Both the position numbers and the translations under genes were made by a program. The notes below the pieces were generated by a model. That model saw only the letters and a list, made by a program, of their open reading frames with translations. It was not told where the DNA came from and did not search any database. Shown in pieces: positions 54,160 to 63,800 of a stretch of 64,000 nt of DNA (position 1 is its first letter; each line of letters starts with the position of its first letter). Location: positions 1 through 64,000 of the forward strand of contig NZ_JAQOSQ010000007.1 in the NCBI RefSeq assembly GCF_030068455.1, read 5' to 3'. The DNA is from Roseofilum casamattae BLCC-M143 (lineage in GTDB: Bacteria > Cyanobacteriota > Cyanobacteriia > Cyanobacteriales > Desertifilaceae).

Positions 54160-54354
54160 GAGTGGAGGACGATTCTAATAAGTTGTATAAACAGATGTTA
54201 TGTTAAATTTTATCACAGTTTCTCAGATTTGGAAAACTTTTCTAAATTTTTCTAACGTCCCTTCATACTCCTCTAGAGAGAGTAGGCGATCGCCCAACCC
54301 CAGGAAGTATGATAAAATAATCAACATTAATTGTTACTCTCGGTATCTGCGATC

Positions 54355-55104
54355 GTGTTAGCCACCCCCTCCACCTACAAAATTACTTGGGAAAAGTTAC
54401 CAGATGACTACCAACTACCAGACGATCCCGTGGATAATATCAACCAACCCGCTCTTGCGGCAGCCTTAACGGAAAGCTTGCAGTTGGCAGGACGATTGCC
54501 AGAAACGGCTTTAACTCCGACTAACTATGGCATCTGCGCCACCGTTAACGATAAAATTGTGGTGAAAGCACCCGATTGGGCTTATATCGATCGCGTTCGC
54601 GTCGATCGTTCGGAAGTCATACGCAGCTACACGCCACAATTGCAAGGAGACATTCCGGCGATCGCCCTCGAATTCTTATCGGATACCGACGGCGGAGAAT
54701 ATTCCATCAAAGAAACCTATCCTCCCGGCAAATACTTCTATTACGAGCAAATTCTGCAAATCCCCAACTACGGCATTTTCGATCCCGCCACGGGAATTCT
54801 GGAATTGTACCGTTTGGACGACAACCGACGCTATCAATTGATAGAACCAAACGAACAAGGAAGATTTTGGCTTCCGGAAATGAACCTCTATTTAGGGGTA
54901 TGGGAAGGAGGTCGCGAAAATCGAAACAGCTATTGGTTGCGCTGGTGGGATGAAGATGGCAATTTGCTGCTTTGGGGAACAGAGCAAGTGGCGCGCCAGC
55001 GCCAAACTATAGATATGGAACGCCAACGAGCGGAGAGAGAACGCCAGCGAGCCGAACAACTAGCAGCGAAATTACGTGCTGCGGGAATCGATCCCGACGC
55101 TTAA
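54355..55104 (+). CDS. Uma2-family (DUF820) putative endonuclease, diverged copy
   Basis: About 249 residues of a Uma2/DUF820-type protein, clearly different from the tandem pair at 44847-46568. The core has DWAYIDRVRVDRSEVIRSY, DIPAIALEFLSDTDGGEYS (Glu of the nuclease-like core) and YYEQILQIPNYGIFDPATG. The end is a short coiled coil of ERQRAER repeats and the common RAAGIDPD tail, similar to the tail RQMGVDPD of the other copies. I prefer GTG 54355; a TTG at 54331 would add eight residues. Confidence 0.75.
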   Translation: MLATPSTYKITWEKLPDDYQLPDDPVDNINQPALAAALTESLQLAGRLPETALTPTNYGICATVNDKIVVKAPDWAYIDRVRVDRSEVIRSYTPQLQGDIPAIALEFLSDTDGGEYSIKETYPPGKYFYYEQILQIPNYGIFDPATGILELYRLDDNRRYQLIEPNEQGRFWLPEMNLYLGVWEGGRENRNSYWLRWWDEDGNLLLWGTEQVARQRQTIDMERQRAERERQRAEQLAAKLRAAGIDPDA

Positions 55105-55181
55105 TCCTGGCTCCAATAGGGACGGCGATCGCCTGACAATATGCTATGCTATTCCCCATTCCCCAGCGCTGTATTTCACCA

Positions 55182-55823
55182 ATGGATAGAAGTTTGATTT
55201 CTCCAGAGTGCGATCGCTATCCGCAATTCGCACAACCTCTGAAGTTAGGCGTCTTAGCGTCCGGAAGTGGCAGTAATTTTGAAGCCTTGTTAGACTCCAT
55301 CGCTGCAGGCAAACTCCACGCTCATATTAATGTCCTCATCTACAATAATCCTGGAGCTAAAGCTGCCGCTCGTGCCGGACGCTGGGGGATTCCAGCGATA
55401 TTACTGAACCATCGCGACTATCCGCGCCGGGAAGAACTCGATGCCGCGATCGTGGAAACCCTGAAAGAACATGGGGTGCAATGGGTGATTATGGCCGGCT
55501 GGATGCGCATTGTCACTGAAGTTCTGCTGAGTGCGTTTCCCAACCGCGTCATTAACATTCATCCCAGTTTATTGCCCAGTTTTCGCGGAGTTCGCGCGAT
55601 CGAGCAAGCCTTAGATGCTCGAGTAAAAATTACCGGTTGTACGGTTCATTTAGCCGCCTTAGAAGTGGATACCGGCCCGATTTTAGTGCAAGCAGCCGTC
55701 CCTATTTTACCTGACGATACTCCGGAGACATTGCACGCGAGAGTTCAAATTCAAGAACACCGGATTTTCCCTCAAGGGATTGCTCTGGCAGCTCAAAAGT
55801 ATGGAGTTGATGGGATTGTATAG
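55182..55823 (+). CDS. purN: Phosphoribosylglycinamide formyltransferase
   Basis: A 213-residue GAR transformylase that uses 10-formyl-THF in purine synthesis. The N-terminal LGVLASGSGSNFEALLDSI holds the phosphate-binding loop. The folate site and catalytic Asn/His/Asp are visible in VINIHPSLLPSFRG (about residues 125-138) and in GCTVHLAALEVDTGPILVQ (about 152-170). The ATG at 55182 gives a 20-residue extension before the first strand; an earlier ATG at 55146 is less likely. No other pur genes adjoin. Confidence 0.95.
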   Translation: MDRSLISPECDRYPQFAQPLKLGVLASGSGSNFEALLDSIAAGKLHAHINVLIYNNPGAKAAARAGRWGIPAILLNHRDYPRREELDAAIVETLKEHGVQWVIMAGWMRIVTEVLLSAFPNRVINIHPSLLPSFRGVRAIEQALDARVKITGCTVHLAALEVDTGPILVQAAVPILPDDTPETLHARVQIQEHRIFPQGIALAAQKYGVDGIV

Positions 55824-55833
55824 GAACTGGGAA

Positions 55834-57672
55834 TCAAGGTTGAGGCTTGAGAAAAATACCCAAACCATTATGAATGCGAGCCGCACTACGAGGAGAACGA
55901 TCGCGCAATTGGCCTCCTAAGTAAAGGCCCGTCGAGCTACCGCCATCGAGATTCAGAGCTTCCACCGCTCCCAAACGCTGCATAATTTGGGCAATTTCGC
56001 TTAAACTCGGCCCCTTACCGTAGGCGCGATCGTGGACTGCGGCAATAATTAAACGACCTTGGGGATTTAACCCGATCGCGCTGCGCGATGCTTTCTGTCG
56101 AATAAATGCCGGACTAAATCCCTCCGCTTCCGCATTTAAAACCACTCGACCTTGTTTCACCAACAGAGGGCCGGCACCTAAAGCAAATGGATAGCGGTTT
56201 TCCAGAGCGGGAAAAGAGGAACGTTGCACTTGCACGGAAGTTCCTGGCAAAAAGAAGGGACGGGGAGTATCGCCGCGATAGACCAAGAGATAGCCTTGGG
56301 GAGGAATGGGAACCCCTTCGCTTCTCGCACTAGGAATATCCGTTTGTCCGATAATGCGATCGCCACTGACCGAAACAATTGTCTCATTATTGGTAAGCGT
56401 CGTGTAGGTTTGGCCCCAAGCCGGAGTATAGCGAGAGAGTCCGGCTTTCACATAACCGCTATTCAAATACAAAATAGGAGAGCGCTCTCCCGTTGCCGCT
56501 ATCAGAGTTTCTGTTAGGCTCAAGCGATCGATGAGAAACTCGCCACGGTCATTCCAGGCGATCGCCCCGCGATTGAGAATCGGTCCCGAAAGCCAGACTC
56601 CATCCCGTAAAATAGCTCCCAACGGCAAGCGATTATTCCGATTGAAAAAACCCGCATTAATCCCTGCGGCAGCCCCCACTTGAGGCGCTAGCTTCACCAG
56701 GGGAAGGGTTCCTTGCATTCCCGGTTGGCTTTGACCGCCAATCGGTCGCAGGTGCAGATCGGGATGCTTCGGATCGACCTCTAACCAGACTACCGGAAAC
56801 TGCGACGAACCGAGATTCACCATCTGTTGGCGCCATTGAATTCCGGGACTCCACTGGATTTGTTTCGTTGGAATATGGCCATCCAAACGCAAATCGATCG
56901 CCACCCGATACGGAGCATTTAACGTCACAATTTGCGGCCGAACTCCCTTGCTCTTCAACATAATTTCAATCTCCGTGCGTCCCGACTGCGGCGAAACCTT
57001 AACGCTGGAGATAGCATTACCCGGTTTGGATTCAAACTCCTCGAGCAGTTGCGGAGCAATTGTGGCATCTACAGAAACGATCGCTTTTCCGGGAGCATGA
57101 TTCAGGCGCACGGGAGTGGAGCGATCCACATTAACAACCAAGCGCTCTCCCCAGGCTTGCGTCCCCTGGCGAATGCCCAACACTCGACTGGGAGATGTTT
57201 GCACCATCAACGTATTACCTTGGGGAACCATTTGCCATCCCAGTTGCCCGATCCAATCCGTCACATCCACATACCTAAATTGCGGAGCAGAACGGCGATC
57301 GCTCTCTCCCAAACGCGCCGTTAGAATTGCTTGGGTTTGTCCGAGGGGAGCGTACCACTGAATCGCTTGTTGCTTGGGGTTAGACGTACTCAGCAGTTCG
57401 ACTCCCAAACTCGACGATAATCCCATATCGCTAATTCCGATACGGACTCGACCATTTTCTTGCCATTGCGTCCAAGGAACGGATAATCGTTTGCCATTAA
57501 TAACGATCTGGTTGCGCTGCTGGGAAAGAGTTTGCGAGAGTCGAGTCGAGGCAGGTTCGCGACAAACTCGGGCAACCCCATCCGCACAGGATTTACTGCC
57601 ATCGATCGGCAGAGGATTAGAGTTAGAGACGATTTCCGAGCCTAACAAGGCGACAACCAATAACGACAACAT
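55834..57672 (-). CDS. Phosphodiester glycosidase (NAGPA) family protein, secreted
   Basis: A 612-residue exported protein. The signal peptide is MLSLLVVALLGSEIVS. The middle (about 45-270) looks like a copper-amine-oxidase-N/AMIN-type beta region: RLSVPWTQWQENGRVRIGIS, then VNVDRSTPVRLNHAP. The C-terminal half (about 320-605) is the NAGPA domain, with INAGFFNRNNRLPLGAI near 345-361 and the signature ALNLDGGSSTGLYLGG near 570-585. NAGPA proteins hydrolyse phosphodiester-linked sugars or modify cell-wall polymers. The exact substrate is not known. It converges on purN with 10 bases between stops. Confidence 0.85.
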   Translation of the reverse strand: MLSLLVVALLGSEIVSNSNPLPIDGSKSCADGVARVCREPASTRLSQTLSQQRNQIVINGKRLSVPWTQWQENGRVRIGISDMGLSSSLGVELLSTSNPKQQAIQWYAPLGQTQAILTARLGESDRRSAPQFRYVDVTDWIGQLGWQMVPQGNTLMVQTSPSRVLGIRQGTQAWGERLVVNVDRSTPVRLNHAPGKAIVSVDATIAPQLLEEFESKPGNAISSVKVSPQSGRTEIEIMLKSKGVRPQIVTLNAPYRVAIDLRLDGHIPTKQIQWSPGIQWRQQMVNLGSSQFPVVWLEVDPKHPDLHLRPIGGQSQPGMQGTLPLVKLAPQVGAAAGINAGFFNRNNRLPLGAILRDGVWLSGPILNRGAIAWNDRGEFLIDRLSLTETLIAATGERSPILYLNSGYVKAGLSRYTPAWGQTYTTLTNNETIVSVSGDRIIGQTDIPSARSEGVPIPPQGYLLVYRGDTPRPFFLPGTSVQVQRSSFPALENRYPFALGAGPLLVKQGRVVLNAEAEGFSPAFIRQKASRSAIGLNPQGRLIIAAVHDRAYGKGPSLSEIAQIMQRLGAVEALNLDGGSSTGLYLGGQLRDRSPRSAARIHNGLGIFLKPQP

Positions 57673-57817
57673 GAATGACTCACTCCCAAACTATTTCGAC
57701 ACAATCGGCATTGAGCTATTATCCATCAGTATTTTCCTGCAATCCGCACGACTCTTCTTGTCCTGGGAAATGTAAGTTAAAACATCGAGTGGATTAAGAC
57801 GATTTGCTACGCTAAAA

Positions 57818-57849
57818 TAGCCAGGGGGTACGTACGATGCTCCTGGCTA
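57818..57849 (-). terminator. Intrinsic terminator after the 2TM-domain gene
   Basis: Stem TAGCCAGG (57818-57825) pairs with CCTGGCTA (57842-57849) around a 16-base loop. On the reverse strand it is followed by TTTTAG. It lies 34 bases after the stop of the gene at 57883-58143. Confidence 0.65.
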
Positions 57850-57882
57850 TTAACTGAATATAAGTTTTGACTGGCTCTGAGG

Positions 57883-58143
57883 TTATTTGGAGTCGGACGA
57901 TGGCGAGTAGTCTGCGATCGCAAAAATGAAAGTTCCGTGGAAGACAATTAGCAGCAACCAGCCCAAACTAAACCAAGTAAGCCATAATAGGCTATTGGGC
58001 TGGATTTGATGGACGAACCACAATCCGGAATTGAGGGCAGTATAGATCGCAATATGGAGAGCAAAATTGATCCGGTCGTCCAAACGTCGATATTCTGGAT
58101 CGTTACGATCGGGTTTTCGAGGCCAGCGAGGAGGCATAGGCAA
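57883..58143 (-). CDS. 2TM domain-containing protein
   Basis: An 86-residue protein with two membrane helices: INFALHIAIYTALNSGLWFVHQ (about residues 25-46) and LLWLTWFSLGWLLLIVFHGTFIFA (about 53-76). The N-terminus is basic and Pro-rich, with RNDPEYRRLDDRI before helix 1, typical of the 2TM domain family. The role is unknown. It is divergent from remA across 16 bases, so the two starts share a very short control region. Confidence 0.75.
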   Translation of the reverse strand: MPMPPRWPRKPDRNDPEYRRLDDRINFALHIAIYTALNSGLWFVHQIQPNSLLWLTWFSLGWLLLIVFHGTFIFAIADYSPSSDSK

Positions 58144-58159
58144 ATATTAGTGGTTTCCT

Positions 58160-58414
58160 ATGAGTATTGAACTAATTAACATCGGCTTTGGGAATATTGT
58201 CAATGCCCAGCGAGCGATCGCTATCGTCACGCCAGAGTCGGCCCCAATTAAACGAACCATTAGTGAAGCTCGCGATCGCTCCCAGTTGATTGATGCGACC
58301 TACGGCCGGCGCACGCGCTCGGTTATTATTATGGATTCCGGTCATATCATTCTGTCTTCGATTCAGCCAGAAACTATATGCCATCGATTAACCGCTCGCA
58401 AAGCGAATCCATAA
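58160..58414 (+). CDS. remA: RemA-like regulator (DUF370)
   Basis: An 84-residue protein of the RemA/DUF370 family. [32 protein letters not shown] and [21 protein letters not shown] match the conserved core, described here in pieces: the first 18 residues hold the INIGFGN motif, and the [16 protein letters not shown] strands follow. Bacillus RemA forms a ring that binds DNA and activates biofilm genes. As in Bacillus, it precedes gmk (29 bases). The function in cyanobacteria is not established. Confidence 0.88.
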   Translation: MSIELINIGFGNIVNAQRAIAIVTPESAPIKRTISEARDRSQLIDATYGRRTRSVIIMDSGHIILSSIQPETICHRLTARKANP

Positions 58415-58443
58415 GTCCAGTGCAGGAGAGAACATACTATATA

Positions 58444-59010
58444 ATGACGAATACCAGCCATTCGGGAAAACTCGCGGTCATTGCCGGACCGAGCGGAGTC
58501 GGGAAAGGAACCCTAGTGCGATCGCTCCTGCAACGCCATCAAGAGATTTATCTATCTATTTCGATGACCACTCGCTCGCCACGGGAGGGAGAAGTTGACG
58601 GTCGAGATTATTTCTTCGTCAGTCGCGATCGCTTTCAACAACTCGTGGGAGAGAATCAATTACTGGAATGGGCCGAGTTTGCCGGCAACTGTTACGGGAC
58701 TCCACGAGCGCAAATTGAAGACAACATTCGTCAAGGAAGAATCGTATTACTAGAAATCGAACTCGAAGGCGCTCGGCAAATTAAAGACTCATTTCCCGAA
58801 GCTCTCAGACTATTTATTTTACCGCCTTCGATCGCCGAACTCGAGCGACGGTTGCGCTCTCGCCAAAGCGACTCCCCGGAAGCAATTGCCCGCCGTCTGG
58901 AGCGCGCGACGATCGAAATAGCGGCGGCCGATGAATTCGATCGGCAAATTATTAACGATAATTTGGATGAGGCGATCGCAGAGATTGAATCTGCTCTATT
59001 CGCTGATTAG
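58444..59010 (+). CDS. gmk: Guanylate kinase
   Basis: A 188-residue enzyme converting GMP to GDP. The P-loop is GPSGVGKGTLVRSLL (residues 15-29). SMTTRSPREGEVDGRDYFFVSR (about 41-62, in two pieces: TTRSPREGEVDGRDY is the GMP-binding segment) and EIELEGARQIKD follow. I chose ATG 58444; the earlier open frame from 58378 overlaps remA. Its last 15 bases overlap the 3' end of the convergent gene at 58996. Confidence 0.95.
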   Translation: MTNTSHSGKLAVIAGPSGVGKGTLVRSLLQRHQEIYLSISMTTRSPREGEVDGRDYFFVSRDRFQQLVGENQLLEWAEFAGNCYGTPRAQIEDNIRQGRIVLLEIELEGARQIKDSFPEALRLFILPPSIAELERRLRSRQSDSPEAIARRLERATIEIAAADEFDRQIINDNLDEAIAEIESALFAD

Positions 59011-60408
59011 TTCTACTGCATTTTCTGTAGAGGCTGGTGCTGAAGAGTGCGCGGTTAATAAGCTCTCCCATTCCACAGTCGAGTCCTGTTGCTCTAACCA
59101 CGCGATCGCCCCTTGCGGGCCGTCCTGTGACGCTCTGAGCAGTGCCCCCCAAACTAATGCTCCTTCATCTTGGGGATTATCGGCGATCGCGGTGCGAATG
59201 CGCTGCCAGAGGACTCCGCGATCGTCGGCTAAAAGGCGATCGATTTCCGAGCGATCTGCGGCGGACTGATAGACTGCTAATGCATCATCCCAACGACCGT
59301 CGAGTAATTGAGCTAATACCTCTTCCCCCATAGACTCCCGATCGCGATTGACCGTATCTTGACTCCATTGGGCATGACGAGAAATTAACTCCAATTGACC
59401 TTGAGCATCATCCGACCATTGAGCAGATTTGCGCAACGGTTGTAAGCGTTGTTGCGCTTTGGTCCACAAGCCTCCTTTAGCTAATTTTAATCCTTCTTGA
59501 TATTCCGGAACTTGAAGAACTGGCAATCCCAAAGAGATGGCTTTCAGCTCGAAAGGAGCGGGTAAAAAATCGTTGGTTTGCAGTTGATAGGCTTTAAATT
59601 TAGGCTCTAAGCCACTAGTTTGATTGACTGTTAACAACATCTGCGATGAATTGCCTCCAGACTTAGACCATACCGGAAGTTCGTTCGCCGGACTCGTCCA
59701 ACTGAGGAGGGAGCCAATATAAGTCGTGTTGGCATTGTAATAGATGGTTTGCCCGTAGCGAATGGTTTGTCCGGCTCTGACCATTTCTCCAGTCAGATGA
59801 ACCCAACGTTGAGAGCGATCGTTCACTAACGCACTATTTCCCCACTTTAGTGTCGTTAGCGGAAAATGACGATTAGAGATTCCGTCTTCGAGTTGCAAGG
59901 GAGCAATAACTGACGCTTCTGTTGGCGAGTCAATCTGAACTTGGCTAATTAGGCGATAAATAGGTTGGTCTCGCTTGAAGGGTTCGGGATCGACGGCTCG
60001 ACGATAAACTCGCAATTGACGGATCGACTCGCATGGTACTGGCGGCACTGATTCGGCGTCACATCCCGGCTGGCGAGCAAAAACCGGTAAAATTATATCT
60101 TCATAAGGGCCGATTTGCATCTGTAAAGGGTATCCGGCACGAGAGCCAGAGCGCTCGAGTTTGGCCCTCACTTCTTCCAGAGTTTGCAGTGAAGTGCGAT
60201 TCGTTTCAGCGAGATGGTTTAGCTCGGGGAGATATTGGTTCATCCAGATTAAGGCATCGGGATCGACCATTAAAGCGATCGCCACCCAAACTCCAGCGAT
60301 AACTCCACTCAGGCCGACGGTCAAGACAAAAAGACTGAAGAGAGCATGTAAAGATTGTTGCGATTTTGAAGTCTTCTGGGGCGACATGGGATGAATATCT
60401 TTGTCCAT
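58996..60408 (-). CDS. Membrane-anchored hypothetical protein
   Basis: A 470-residue protein with one N-terminal transmembrane helix (about residues 24-48, LFVLTVGLSGVIAGVWVAIALMV in two parts) and a large extracytoplasmic region. The middle (about 95-300) contains beta-rich sequence, including YPLQMQIGPYEDIILPVFARQ and RWVHLTGEMVRAGQTIRYGQ. The C-terminal 170 residues are helical and TPR-like (LAKGGLWTKAQQRLQPLRKS, LLDGRWDDALAVYQSA). I recognise it only as the type of long hypothetical conserved in cyanobacteria. Its stop lies 15 bases inside gmk, in convergent overlap. Confidence 0.7.
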   Translation of the reverse strand: MDKDIHPMSPQKTSKSQQSLHALFSLFVLTVGLSGVIAGVWVAIALMVDPDALIWMNQYLPELNHLAETNRTSLQTLEEVRAKLERSGSRAGYPLQMQIGPYEDIILPVFARQPGCDAESVPPVPCESIRQLRVYRRAVDPEPFKRDQPIYRLISQVQIDSPTEASVIAPLQLEDGISNRHFPLTTLKWGNSALVNDRSQRWVHLTGEMVRAGQTIRYGQTIYYNANTTYIGSLLSWTSPANELPVWSKSGGNSSQMLLTVNQTSGLEPKFKAYQLQTNDFLPAPFELKAISLGLPVLQVPEYQEGLKLAKGGLWTKAQQRLQPLRKSAQWSDDAQGQLELISRHAQWSQDTVNRDRESMGEEVLAQLLDGRWDDALAVYQSAADRSEIDRLLADDRGVLWQRIRTAIADNPQDEGALVWGALLRASQDGPQGAIAWLEQQDSTVEWESLLTAHSSAPASTENAVELISE

Positions 60409-60487
60409 GAGTGATTCAGTCAGAAATTAAGAACGATCGTTGAGCAGACGGAGTTTCAACAGTTTGGGTTGCACTCGTAGGACTTGC

Positions 60488-60595
60488 TTATCCTTGTCCT
60501 TCAGTGTACTCCGCTTCCAGCAACTCATCGGGGCGGAAATTGAATGCTCGAACATTGGCTTCCAAATCGGAGGCTCTTCCCATGACTAGTTTCAT
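60488..60595 (-). CDS. Possible 35-residue protein
   Basis: A reverse-strand ATG frame of 36 codons reads MKLVMGRASDLEANVRAF and then NFRPDELLEAEYTEGQG. Its acidic, helix-forming composition looks protein-like. TTGACA lies 17 bases upstream of the start but no ribosome binding site is seen. It could be a small real gene or chance. I do not recognise a family. Confidence 0.35.
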   Translation of the reverse strand: MKLVMGRASDLEANVRAFNFRPDELLEAEYTEGQG

Positions 60596-60721
60596 GGATT
60601 TTATTTTTTGTCAAGGTAAAGTAAGATTATGTAATAAAAGAAAGTAGCTGGTTGATAAACATTAAGATTTTGCAAGACTTCTTATCAAAATATGTCAGAT
60701 AGACGCAAAAATACTTATAGA

Positions 60722-60745
60722 ATTAGTTTTTTTGGTAAAACTAAT
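60722..60745 (+). promoter_or_regulatory. Hairpin in the probable chlH leader (1)
   Basis: ATTAGTTTT (60722-60730) pairs perfectly with AAAACTAAT (60737-60745) around TTTGGT. It is AT-rich and is not followed by a T-run. It lies about 130 bases before chlH. Confidence 0.5.
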
Positions 60746-60760
60746 CCTATGTGTCAAAAT

Positions 60761-60795
60761 TACATAGTCCCGTGCTGCATGGCGAAGGCTATGTA
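60761..60795 (+). promoter_or_regulatory. Hairpin in the probable chlH leader (2)
   Basis: TACATAG (60761-60767) pairs with CTATGTA (60789-60795) around a 21-base loop, followed by GGGGAG...CCCCCC sequence that could fold further. It lies 76 bases before the chlH start, so it could affect chlH expression. Confidence 0.4.
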
Positions 60796-60871
60796 GGGGA
60801 GTTTATCCCCCCTCGGCAAACTGACACTCAACAACAGACAAGGGATCGAGATAACGAAGGAACCTCCAACC

Positions 60872-63800
60872 ATGTACACCCAGGTTAAATCCAACATTCG
60901 CCGCGTCACTGTCACCGACACTCCTCCAACCCCAGGTATTGATGGGGAAACTTTAGAATCTCTAGCTAGAGGCGAGTCCGTTTCTCCAGTACCTCAAGGA
61001 GAGCGAACCATCGTCAAGGTGGTGTACATCGTCATGGAGGGACAATACCAAAGTGCCCTCACTCAAGCCGCGCAAAGCATTAACCGCAATGCCAACAACG
61101 ATCGCATTGGCGTGGAACTGAGCGGCTATTTAATTGAAGAACTGCGCAATCCCGAGAACTACGAAGAGTTCGAGCGAGATATGGAAACCGCCAATATCTT
61201 TATTGGCTCGCTCGTCTTTATCGAGGATTTAGCCGATAAGATTGTGGCGACCGTCACTCCCCATCGCGATCGCCTCGATGCGGCTGTGGTCTTTCCCTCC
61301 ATGCCACAAGTGATGCGCCTGAACAAGCTGGGCAGCTTCAGCATGGCGCAGTTGGGGCAGTCGAAAAGCGCGATCGCCTCGTTCATGAAGAAGCGCAAAG
61401 AAGCCAGCGGTTCTTCGTTCCAAGATGGAATGCTGAAACTCTTGCGCACCCTGCCGAAAGTCCTGAAATACATGCCCATCGATAAAGCTCAGGACGCGCG
61501 CAACTTCATGCTCTCTTTCCAATATTGGTTGGGGGGTTCGCCAGAAAACTTGAGCAACTTCCTGTTGATGCTGGCGGACAAATACGTTCTTACTGGCGAT
61601 AAAGGTCATTCTTCCACAGCAGAGATTGCTCCTCTGCAATACAACGATCCGGTGGTCTATCCCGATATGGGAATCTGGCATCCTCTCGCGCCGAAAATGT
61701 TTGAAGATCGAGCAGAATACTTGGCTTGGTATCGCAGTCGCGACGATATCCCAGAAGACCTGAAAGACCCCCTAGCTCCCTGCGTGGGTTTGGTGCTGCA
61801 ACGGACGCACTTGGTGACTGGCGATGACGCTCACTATGTGGCTCTGGTGCAAGAGCTGGAATCGAGAGGAGCGAGAGTTCTTGGTGTCTTCGCGGGTGGT
61901 TTAGACTTCTCCAAACCGGTGGATGCTTACTTCTGGGATACCAACTCGGAAACTCCTGTGGTCGATACCGTCATCTCTCTGACTGGATTTGCTCTCGTCG
62001 GGGGGCCGGCGCGCCAAGACCACCCGAAAGCGGTAGAATCTCTACGACGGCTGAATCGTCCTTACATGGTGGCTCTGCCTTTGGTCTTCCAAACTACGGA
62101 AGAGTGGGAAGCTTCCGAGTTGGGACTGCACCCGGTACAAGTGGCTCTGCAAATTGCGATTCCGGAACTCGATGGGGCGATCGAACCGATTATTTTGTCG
62201 GGACGGGATGGCGCAACTGGGAAGGCGATCGCCCTGCAAGATAGAATTGAATCCGTTGCCAGTCGTGCCATGAAGTGGGCGAACCTGCGCCGCAAACCGA
62301 AACTGGAGAAAAAAGTCGCCATTACGGTCTTTAGTTTCCCTCCGGATAAAGGGAATGTGGGAACCGCCGCATACCTGGATGTATTTGGCAGTATCTACGA
62401 AGTGGTACGAGCATTGCGCGACAACGGTTACGATATTGGCGAACTGCCGGAATCTCCGCAAGCAATGATGGAAGCAGTAATTCACGATGCTTCTGCACAA
62501 TATGCGTCTCCAGAGCTGAATGTGGCTTATCGCATGTCCGTGCAAGAATACGAGCGCCTTACTCCTTACTCCGAGCGCTTGGAAGAAAACTGGGGTCCCC
62601 CTCCTGGAAACTTGAATAGCGACGGACAAAACCTGCTGGTTTATGGTAAGCACTTCGGCAACCTGTTTATTGGGGTACAACCTACTTTCGGGTATGAAGG
62701 CGATCCCATGCGCTTGCTCTTCTCCCGTTCGGCTTCTCCCCACCACGGGTTTGCTGCTTACTATACCTATCTGGAGAATATCTGGGGAGCCGATGCGGTA
62801 CTCCATTTCGGAACTCACGGTTCCCTCGAGTTCATGCCTGGTAAGCAAATGGGAATGTCCGGCGAGTGCTATCCAGATAATCTGATTGGTTCGATTCCCA
62901 ACTTGTACTACTATGCGGCCAACAACCCTTCCGAAGCAACGATCGCCAAACGTCGCGGTTATGCTGCCACCATTTCTTACCTGACTCCTCCTGCTGAAAA
63001 TGCCGGTTTGTACAAAGGATTGGCAGAACTGAGCGATTTGATTGGTTCTTATCAGCAACTGAAGCATACTCCCCGAGGCGAGCAAATCGTTCTGACGATT
63101 ATCGAGAAATGCCGCCAAGTTAACCTCGACCAAGATATTGTTTTACCAGATACCGTAGGGGCGGGTTCTGCAACCTCTGACTCTTCCAACCAAAATGTCA
63201 GTGAACCCGCCCCTACAGCGGGCCTGTCTTTGGAAGAGCGCGATAACCTGGTGGGTGCGGTCTACAACAAGTTGATGGAGATTGAGTCGCGCTTGTTGCC
63301 TTGCGGTTTGCATATCGTCGGGAAACCGCCAACAGCGACGGAGGCGATCGCAACTCTCGTTAATATCGCCAATATCGATCGCCCGGAAGATGGCATCGAG
63401 TCCCTTCCTCGGATTATTGCTCGCAGCATCGACCAAGATATCGATCGCATCTACGAAAGTAGCGATCGCGGCATCCTGGAAGACGTGGAACTCTACAACC
63501 AAATCGTACAAGCGACTCGGTTGGCCGTCACCGCTCTAGTGGAAGAACAAACTAATGCTGAAGGTCGGGTATCTCTGGTCTCCCGGTTGAACTTCCTCAA
63601 TATGGGTAAAAAAGCGCCTTGGGTGCGCGCGCTCAACGATCTCGGATATACCAATCTGGATACGGAAGCGCTGAAAACTCTGATGGAATATCTGGAGTTC
63701 TGCTTGGAGCAAGTCTGCGCGGATAACGAGTTGGGCGGCCTGTTGCAAGCTCTGGAAGGAGAATACATCCTTCCCGGCCCCGGAGGCGACCCCATCCGCA

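Larger units (their letters stand above)
60409..60871. other. Long intergenic region upstream of chlH
   Basis: A gap of 463 bases between divergent genes. It contains a possible 35-codon reverse gene (60488-60595), an AT-rich segment (60596-60720) where the chlH promoter most likely lies, and two hairpins in the probable chlH leader. No other gene is supported. Confidence 0.55.

Noticed and set aside
62042-63133. A 363-codon open frame antisense to chlH
   Set aside because: It is the mirror of a strongly conserved coding sequence, has no protein-like domain, and ChlH is certain on the other strand. High GC at codon ends makes such shadows common here.
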